From the NCBI GenBank assembly GCA_030848705.1, contig CM061237.1, positions 79,851,910-79,915,909 of the forward strand: a stretch of DNA of 64,000 nt, given 5' to 3'. This stretch comes from Heracleum sosnowskyi (lineage: Eukaryota > Streptophyta > Magnoliopsida > Apiales > Apiaceae). Both the position numbers and the translations under genes were made by a program. The notes below the pieces were generated by a model. It was not told where the DNA came from and did not search any database. It saw nothing but the letters and a program-made list of their open reading frames with translations. Each line of letters starts with the position of its first letter. The first letter of the stretch is position 1. Shown piece after piece: positions 57,301 through 64,000 of this stretch.

Positions 57301-58534
57301 CTGCGCTATGGTTAGAAATTTCCGTGTCTGTTTCAATCCCTTAAACACTACCTCCTTCTTTCCTGGGGTATTTAATCTAACCTTTTTCCCTTTACAATCT
57401 ATCTGTGCGTTATTGCGAGACAACCAATCCATCCCCAAAATGCCATCAAATTCTCCTAATTTAAAAGGAATCAAATCCACATAAAAAGATTGTTCCCCTA
57501 TTTCCAATTTGCAGTTTGGGTGAATTTGATTAACTGGGACTATTTCGTGGTTAGCTATCTCTACTTGTAGGGAATCCTTTAATGGTTGGGCTTTAAGTTT
57601 CAATCTATGCGCAAAATCCCTCGATATAAAAGACTTAGTTGCTCCAGAATCAAATAAAACATTTGCGCTAACTGAATTAAGAGAAAAGGTACCTGCTATC
57701 ACATCCGTGTTCCTCACGGCATCCTGCACTGTCATGTTGAAAGTCCTAGCAGTTGGTGGTTTATTGGAGGCAGCTTTGCTGGCCCCTGATGCCGCGGGTC
57801 GGTTCGTGGGGCAATCCTTCTTCATGTGACCTTGTCGTCCACACTGAAAACAAGTGAGGCCTTGGCTTACACTAGGGTTAACTGCGGTACAATTGGTAGC
57901 ATAATGGCCCCTTCGCCCACACTTGTAACAGGTTATCTGTGTCTGGTTGCACACCCCGAGATGTCTCTTCCTACAAGTTGTACATACTGGTAATGGAGGT
58001 CGAGATTGGTAAGAGTGGGACACTCCTGATGGTTTGCCGCCCTGGTTCACACTTGAGCTTATGGTTCGCTTGAAGCCCGTATTCCTTTCAGGTAGGGAGG
58101 CTGCCCTTCGGTTAAACCTATTTGGGATGTTTCTTCCTGCCGAACCTCCACCCATACTTGCATGTTTCCTTTTTGTTCCTCCTTTCTCTCTTTCTCTCTG
58201 CATCTGATCACTCCCTGCTTCCACAATCGAAGCCTTTTGCACTAACGTGGCGTAGTCTGAAATTTCCAAGACTGCCACGCGATTCTGAATCCATTGTTTT
58301 AACCCTTGTTGAAACCTATTAGCTTTCTTTTCTTCGGTATCTACAAACTCTGGCACAAACCTTGATAGTTCGGTAAATTTTGCCTCGTATTCAGCCACCG
58401 TTAGATTATTCTGTTTCAGTTCCAAAAACTTAAGCTCCATCTGAGTCTTCATAAACCTTGGGAAATACTTTTCTAGAAACAATTGCTTGAACCTTTCCCA
58501 AGTCACGATAATATCCGTCTCCATGTTCTTCTTG
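54331..58534 (-). CDS. gag-pol of element E, main part (gag end to chromodomain)
   Basis: This is an open frame of 1397 codons from the first ATG after the CACTA insertion. Numbering from that Met: capsid end to about 110; CCHC knuckles 199-212 and 225-238; protease DSGA at 292-295; RT with FIDD near 624; RNase H about 765-885 ([14 protein letters not shown]); integrase zinc residues around H982, H989, C1019 and C1022; core D1052 and E1149; chromodomain about 1355-1395 ([20 protein letters not shown]). The middle catalytic position 1113 is Tyr instead of Asp (VSYRHPRF), so integration should fail. Everything else appears intact. The N-terminal 167 codons lie at 63504-63004. Confidence 0.93.
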
Positions 58535-58570
58535 CACTACGCCATAAGTGCTCATATGCAATGCTTTTTG
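58535..58570 (+). repeat. Left terminal inverted repeat of the CACTA element
   Basis: Starts CACTACGCCATAAGTG, then TCATATGCAATGCTTTTT after one variable base. It pairs with 62968-63003 with one mismatch in the first 35 bases. Confidence 0.92.
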
Positions 58571-59395
58571 TGAGGGTTGCAAGCAAAGCGTTGCAAAAGC
58601 TATACTTACTTTTGATCTTCTGCAACACTACTCAAAAAGTATTGCATTTAATGTGAACGTACCGTTGCAGAGTGAGTGCTAGTGTTGTGACGTGCAACAC
58701 CATTAAAAAGCGTTGCATTATAATACAATATTTTTAGAATTATGAAAAATATACATATTATCAAAATATATATAATGACTTCAAATTTTAATTTTTTTTA
58801 ACGTTAAAGTTTGAAAAATAATATATTTTAAAATTAAAATTATTTTTACATTTGTTCTGTATAAATATCTAATATATTCTTATTTTTTCAAATTTTAAAA
58901 TTTTAAAACTAAAGAAAAAATATATATATATATATGTATATAACATAAAAAACAACATGCTCAGTCCCCAACATAACAAGTCCCGAGGTGAAAATTTTGG
59001 GCGGATATTTTCCCCCTTAACAAAAAATTGAGACAAAAAAACACTTACTCCCCCAAATCGCTAACACTTTCCCCCCAAACCCATCTCTCTCTCTCGACAA
59101 ACCTCCCCGTCTCTCACTTTCTATGTCTCTCGTCAATTCAGTTTCAATTTCAAACTGGTAGTTAAATACACATTTCTCCTTTCGGATTATTGGTATTTCA
59201 TTCTCGGGTTAATTAGGGTTTCGATTTTGGGGCTTTCATTCTCGGCTTTAATTAGGGCTTCAATTTTGGTGATTTCATTCTCGGATTTATTTAGGGCTTC
59301 AACTTTGGGGCTTTTATTTTCAGGTTTGAACTGGATTTGTAATTCAAGGTTTTGTATTAAGATGTTTGGAGTTTTTTCAGATTTAAAGTTTTGTG

Positions 59396-59617
59396 TTTGG
59401 GCTTGTATTTGTAATTATATGTTAAACTTGTATTTTTGTGTATATTTTTTATTTGATTTTTGTTTGTGGTCAATTTTATGATGATTCTTGAGTTGTATTT
59501 TGTATGTTTGGGCTTGTATTTGTAATTATATGTACAACCTTGTATTTTTGTATATTTTTTTGATTTTTGTTTATTGTCAATTTTATGTTGATTCATGTGA
59601 TGTATTTTGTATACGTT
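59396..59617 (+). repeat. 111-bp tandem duplication inside the CACTA element
   Basis: Two diverged copies start TTTGGGCTTGTATTTGTAAT at 59396 and 59507. They lie in the presumed first intron of the captured gene fragment. Confidence 0.8.
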
Positions 59618-60106
59618 TGTTTATTTGGTCTTTCAAGCTGCTGAGGATATATAACAGGGAGTTATAAGACTTTAATGATGAATTAATTTAAGGTAAAAAA
59701 ATTTATTTGGTTGCATTGTCGTTATTAGCACCGGAAGCCACTAGTGATAGGACCATATGTAGACAAATTGTTAAATCTAAAAAAAAGCACATTTAAAACT
59801 TGCTTAGATTCTTGTAATATGTACTGTTTAGCAGCCTTTGATAACTCTGGCGCATTGGATGTGGAAGATAGCTTCAGTTAAAGCACCACACAACTAATAT
59901 GTGACACTGAAAATTTTCTCTATAGCAATGGTTTTAATTCTAGTCAACTGAAGAATCTTCCCTATAGCAATTTTCTTTGTCGCAATGGTTTTAAACTGAA
60001 GAATTTTCTCTGCATCAATGCTGCTGTTAATATTCTGAGACACTGTTTAGTAATTTTGTTTGTGTATGAAGTGTGTGTATCCAATAGTTGATTGTTAGTT
60101 GTACAG

Positions 60107-60226
60107 AGGAAGAAGATCAAGGCTGAGGGTGTTAAGAAGGCTCTCGCAAGAGTCCAGTCAATGGCCCGTAACCCAGAAGCTCGAGACCAGTACCTGAGGC
60201 TGGTTAGGAAATTTGAAGAAGACAAG
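60107..60226 (+). pseudogene. Captured host-gene exon (40 codons) in the CACTA element
   Basis: Exactly 120 bases, open in one frame, lie between an acceptor (TAGTTGTACAG) and a donor (GTGAGC). It encodes a charged, helix-like peptide including GVKKALARVQSMARNPEA and ending KFEEDK. GC content is clearly higher than the surrounding intron-like DNA. Such a phase-0 exon in a transposon without transposase is best explained as a transduplicated host exon. I cannot name the parent gene. Confidence 0.6.
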
Positions 60227-62967
60227 GTGAGCTTCCATAATTCTATCCTTTGATGTATTTTCTTAAAAGTTAAATGAACAATATGCATTTGCTTGTCTGA
60301 GAAGTTTGCAAGTGCTTATGAAGGCTTTTTAAAGGGTTGTTGTGCGTCTGTTCATTCTGCAGTATCATGCAGGAGTCCTTCAATTTACTGTTCTGGATAT
60401 AACTGTGATGATATGAATTTAAAACCTAATAGCTGTTGGGTACCTTGTTTATGAAGTCTGCAGGCTTTCTAAATTTCTTAGGATTAAGTAGTGTTTAGGT
60501 ACGAGCTATAAAACTGTAGGAAAGGTGGATAATATGCATTATTTCAGTCATTACTTTGTTAATTGATGCATAAAGTAATGAATTATATATCTTTTCATTA
60601 CTGAAATATATTACTTCTAGATCTGGATGTGAAATGGAGATTTTCTTTTCCAACTCCATTAGGAAAATCTGACAGATGGTGAAATCTCTGTAACTGAAAT
60701 GTAACTTGCATTCTTCCGTCACTTTGGTTACATTAAAATTGCCAAAAATTATGAATTCTAATTTGTGTTGGATGGCTGTTTTTGTGGTAACTTAGAACAG
60801 TATCCGACTAGTGACTACTATGAAATTTATACAGGAGGACAGTGTGCAGCACAGGTAAATAGCTCCGGAGAGTACAGTAGGTACCCGGGTACATGAGCTG
60901 ACAATGGTAAGTGTTGATAACAACCTGAGAGAGTTCAATTTTTTGGGGTCGTGCGGCAGTAGTGGCACTAACAGATAAATGGGGTAATCCTGTGAAAACT
61001 TTTATATTTTCTGTAGTTAGGAAGTCTGTGAATAAAATTTAATTTATTCTCTGTGTTTTTGTCATTCTTCAAAAATGTAGAGGTAGAAGACTTATATGCT
61101 TATCTTTTATCATTGTAAATTGGAAACCTCTTCAGTAGACAGTAGACACTAAAATCAGATTCAAATAATTGGAATCACCAGCACTGGCTTTCTACAAACA
61201 TGGTAAAACTCAAATATTGCAAATTTGCAATTGCATATTTTGTTGTCTTGAATCAGTTTTCAATGTTTCAGGATCAGTAGTATTGTTTGCAACTGTGGCA
61301 CCTTTAATATAAATTACTGAATTATGCTCACAATCAAGGCTTCCATATTTAATTACTGTATTATTATCATTGACCCCGTTTAATGTTTCATTGCATATTG
61401 TTAGTTTTAGTTGGTCAATTATTTTTAATAATTGTTAATTGTGTGTGGACTGGAGACATGGAAGCTGATACACCTTTTGGGGTTTATGGATCGTATTCCA
61501 GGTGATTTTAATTTTTATCTGCATTATTCTCTTTTTTTTTTATAGTAATTTAATATAAATAATTTTCATGAAGCATCAATTATTTTCTTTCTATATTTGG
61601 TTAACAAGCACTAATGAGAAAGATATATATTTCTATGCTAAAAATAATTCAGGTTTGTCCTCTTTTTTTTTTTTCTGGTTTTACTTTTAATGTTTTGTTG
61701 GATTATATAAAATGGAAACTAAGTGATTCTATATGCTCCTAGAGAGAACGGAAATAATGTGTTATCATAAATTTATACTCTTTATTAATAAGCAAATTAA
61801 TATGTAAATGATTGGCTACGTGATTGAATAATTGTATTAGTACAATTCTAAATTTTGTCATTTACTAGTTACAAAATTTAATTTTTTCGAAACAACCAAA
61901 ACCACTACACCCCACTTTTGTGCTGATAATTAAATAGGACTACTAAGCTTAGTTACTAAATACTGCAAGTAATTTGTGGAATGAGTGCAGGGTGGAGTGA
62001 TGAAAAGCTATCCATCAAAGCTTCTTCTCACACTTCTGCAATGCTTTTTGAGTTCCATTCTGCAATACTGTGTGAGCATCCCTACCACCTTTATTCACAC
62101 AAGTCTCTTTCCGTTTCTTGATATTTTATCCATCATTTTTGCATATCCATTCGGTGTTCCACTATCCTATTAGTGTTCAATCATGCTTCATAGGATCCCT
62201 ATATATTCTTTCTCTATTAATTATAAACTTATGATTGAACTTAATCTCATATCGCTATGTGTTTCAGGTTGGCATCCAAGTGCTTCTCGACTGGATTGGT
62301 CATTTCACGATGTTGGGATACTACACATTTCACGATGCTGGGATTTTGGGGACGAGATTATTTGTATTATTTAAATTTTTTTGTGATTAAGTTAGGTTTT
62401 TAGTATGTTGTTAGATGCCTTGGTTGTTTTGGATTGGTTTTAGGATGTTTTGGATGGAATGTTGAATGTTTTGAATGGTATTTATGTATGTACAAAACTA
62501 ATATTGCAAATTTTTTATTAAAGTGTTGCATTTCCTTATTTAATGTTGCATTTCAAAAAAATGGTATTGAATTATAGAATCTAATGGTGTTGCATTAGTA
62601 AATATATTGTTGCATTAAAAAAATTACTGTTTCAAAAGACAATGGAAAGCGTTGCATTATGGCATGTGGGCCCCACTACTGACCTGACACACATGCCCCC
62701 ACTACTGACGTGGCATTTTAGTGGGCCCCAATCTTGACGTGGCATGATAGTTGGCCTTGTGTTTAAGGCAACACTCATTGGTGTTGCATTTCCTTGATTT
62801 TGGTGTTGCAGTATACTTATAATGCAATACTTTCTCTCCGTTGCAGTAGCTGACCAAAAGTGTTGCATTACATATCAAAGGCCACGCCCGCGGATGCAAC
62901 GGCCGTTTGGTGTTGCATTTTTGAAAAACAAGCTTAATGCAACGCTTTTTTGGTCTATAGCAACTGT

Positions 62968-63003
62968 AAAAAAGCATTGCATATGATCACTTATGGCGTA
63001 GTG
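62968..63003 (-). repeat. Right terminal inverted repeat of the CACTA element
   Basis: Ends CACTTATGGCGTAGTG, the exact reverse complement of the first 16 bases of the left end. Confidence 0.92.
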
Positions 63004-63504
63004 GGCCTCCCACCAATAGTTGGCCTCTCCCTTTAGTAGGTAAGTGGCAAAAACAGTCTTCTGTGCCTCCTCAATGCTTAAGATCTCAAAGGACTTTTCC
63101 ATTTCCTTTATCCAGGCTCTTGCCTCGACTGGGTCAGCCGATCCTTGGAATTCTGGGGGCTTGAGTGACTTAAATGCCCTGAAAGAGTTCGCTATGGTAT
63201 TGTTGTTTCCTTGGGGTGGTTGGGGATAACGGTCCAAATTTTGCCTGAGTAGATTCATGAACTGACCCATGGGGTCTCCACCCTGGTCTCCTTCTCCTTG
63301 TTCCGCTTCAACTTCCTCTTCTTCATTCTCAATGTCCGCAGTGAAAAAGGATTCATCAGCCTCTCCATACTGGGAGTCGTCCTGTTCATTATAATCCTCA
63401 TCCATTTCTTCATTATACTCAGGGTCTTCCCTATTTTGATTGTGGCTTTCTTGATCATCAGATTCAGGGGGATTAGCCCTAGTTCCCACTCTTCGTGGAG
63501 GCAT
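63004..63504 (-). CDS. gag: gag N-terminal part of element E
   Basis: 167 codons from the ATG at 63504 (MPPRRVGTRANPPES, the family start). An upstream in-frame extension to 63528 has no ATG. A very acidic segment follows, rich in D, E, N and Q, where elements B and M have poly-glutamine. Then comes the capsid start (LKPPEFQGSADPVEA, ANYWWEA). Translation is cut at the GCC codon by the CACTA element and resumes at 58533. Residue spacing across the join (WWEA to VTWERF) equals that in element M. Confidence 0.9.
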
Positions 63505-63903
63505 CTTACTGAAATTTGGAAAATTCACATTAGGCTCGTTTACTGGGTTACAAATACAGTCGTTACATAATTGGAAGTAGACTTCCGCAGTTCTATATTT
63601 TATCGCAATTTAATCGTACGGTGCAGACAACAGTATAATAAACTTGTGATCTCGTCACAACAGAACTGGATTCAACTGAAAGGAAACAAATATACACATG
63701 GTACCAAAGATACATAGTCTGAGTCCACATCGACAGTTACAAGTACAACCGTCCTAACAACATCTAGTCAAAAGTGAAATACATGGTCTATCCTTCTAGT
63801 CAGAAAGGGATACTATATACAATGGAACAATCCCACCAAAAATTGGCACTACTATGTCCGTACATGACTAGAAGACTAGACTACTACATCACCAACTCTG
63901 AAA
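63505..63903 (-). other. Leader between upstream ORF and gag, element E
   Basis: Non-coding leader of about 400 bp. No primer binding site is seen, because the LTR lies further right. No 71-codon frame as in B and M is present. Confidence 0.6.
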
Positions 63904-64000
63904 TCAGCCACTGGTGCGGTTCCAGGCCCTCACCCTCGCCATGGCTATGCGGAAAATCTCCTCAGCATCAACCCTGGATACCCTGCCATCGCCATCAGTA
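63904..64000 (-). CDS. Leader ORF of element E, C-terminal end
   Basis: The last 31 codons of a minus-strand frame enter from the right edge and end with TGA at 63904. The ending (VDAEEIFRIAMARVRAW) resembles the end of the element B leader ORF (GMREILDFAMREIGEI), and both lie some 400 bp before gag. The match is short, so the homology is tentative. Confidence 0.4.
   Translation of the reverse strand, partial: TDGDGRVSRVDAEEIFRIAMARVRAWNRTSG

Larger units (their letters stand above)
58535..63003. mobile_element. Non-autonomous CACTA transposon (4469 bp) carrying gene-like sequence
   Basis: The ends are CACTACGCCATAAGTG and its reverse complement, extending into inverted repeats of about 36 bp. 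Many GTTGCA/TGCAAC words fill the first and last several hundred bases, the subterminal repeats expected of CACTA elements. No transposase frame is present. The interior contains a CT-rich leader-like stretch (59090-59160), repeated GGGCTT-TT-ATT-type intron sequence, a 120-bp exon with splice sites, and further exon-like bits at 60835-60854 and 61456-61499 (the latter reading MEADTPFGVYGSYS). It interrupts the gag of element E. Confidence 0.92.
50193..64000 (-). mobile_element. Element E: Tekay-like chromovirus, 5' end beyond the window
   Basis: Minus-strand element with a 4105-bp 3' LTR, polypurine tract, nearly intact gag-pol with chromodomain, and the start of a leader ORF at the right edge. 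LTR ends and purine tract match element A. A CACTA transposon splits gag. Its 5' LTR must lie beyond 64000, so LTR age and target duplication cannot be read. Both halves of gag-pol are free of stops, so this was a recent copy, although its integrase has lost a catalytic residue. Confidence 0.92.

Noticed and set aside
54284..58322. Plus-strand open frames opposite gag-pol of element E
   Set aside because: They are shadow frames created by the codon bias of the intact minus-strand gene; none shows a domain.
59357..59596. Minus-strand lysine/asparagine-rich frame in the CACTA element
   Set aside because: It is a low-complexity reading of an AT-rich 111-bp tandem repeat.

Overview
The window is heterochromatin-like plant DNA made almost entirely of nested transposable elements. 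The organism is a eudicot by the style of its elements: Tekay-type chromoviruses, a Tat-lineage element, a Sirevirus-like Ty1/copia element, a CACTA element and a hAT-like MITE. An Apiaceae-like source is only a guess. I found no intact host gene. The only piece resembling a host gene is one 120-bp exon-like segment inside the CACTA transposon. No rRNA, tRNA gene or CRISPR array was seen.

Layout. (1) 1-8872: the 3' part of a decayed Tekay-like element A (+), with a 4.6-kb 3' LTR. (2) 8873-50192: a Sirevirus-like Ty1/copia element (+) that hosts the rest of the nest. Its coding pieces lie at 8875-9073, 12204-12430 (a duplicate), 34088-34449, and 35919-36487 plus 49527-50081. (3) Element B (+), a second Tekay-like family, sits in the copia RNase H with target duplication CAAGA: one LTR at 9074-12203, internal region 25161-30887, other LTR at 30888-34087. 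(4) Between them, 12431-25160 is an inverted (-) array of a sister subfamily, M, arranged LTR-internal-LTR-internal. It has deleted most of pol, and unit 2 carries a 616-bp hAT-like MITE. (5) 36488-49526: a Tat-lineage element (-) with 503-bp LTRs and target duplication GTAGA, inserted in the copia's extra 3' ORF. It has a long intact pol, a damaged gag, and an antisense three-exon ORF with its own TATA box. (6) 46112-48918: a compact LTR element (-), target duplication ATCAG, inserted in the Tat gag. It has 1.3-kb LTRs but only a 190-bp interior. (7) 50193-64000: Tekay-like element E (-), related to A, with a 4.1-kb 3' LTR and a long open gag-pol. A 4469-bp CACTA transposon (58535-63003) splits its gag.

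Relative order, from the nesting: the copia element came first. A, B and E then inserted in or beside it, and the Tat element in its 3' ORF. The compact element inserted in the Tat gag, the CACTA element in the E gag, and the MITE in one M repeat. The B/M part cannot come from simple insertion. The B insertion junction with the copia occurs twice, and two microhomology breakpoints join inverted pieces. It is either a real complex rearrangement or an assembly chimera of two haplotypes.

The features most worth following are the intron-bearing antisense gene of the Tat element, the extra leader ORF upstream of gag in two Tekay families, the compact 190-bp-interior LTR element, the exon-carrying CACTA element, and the duplicated B junction.
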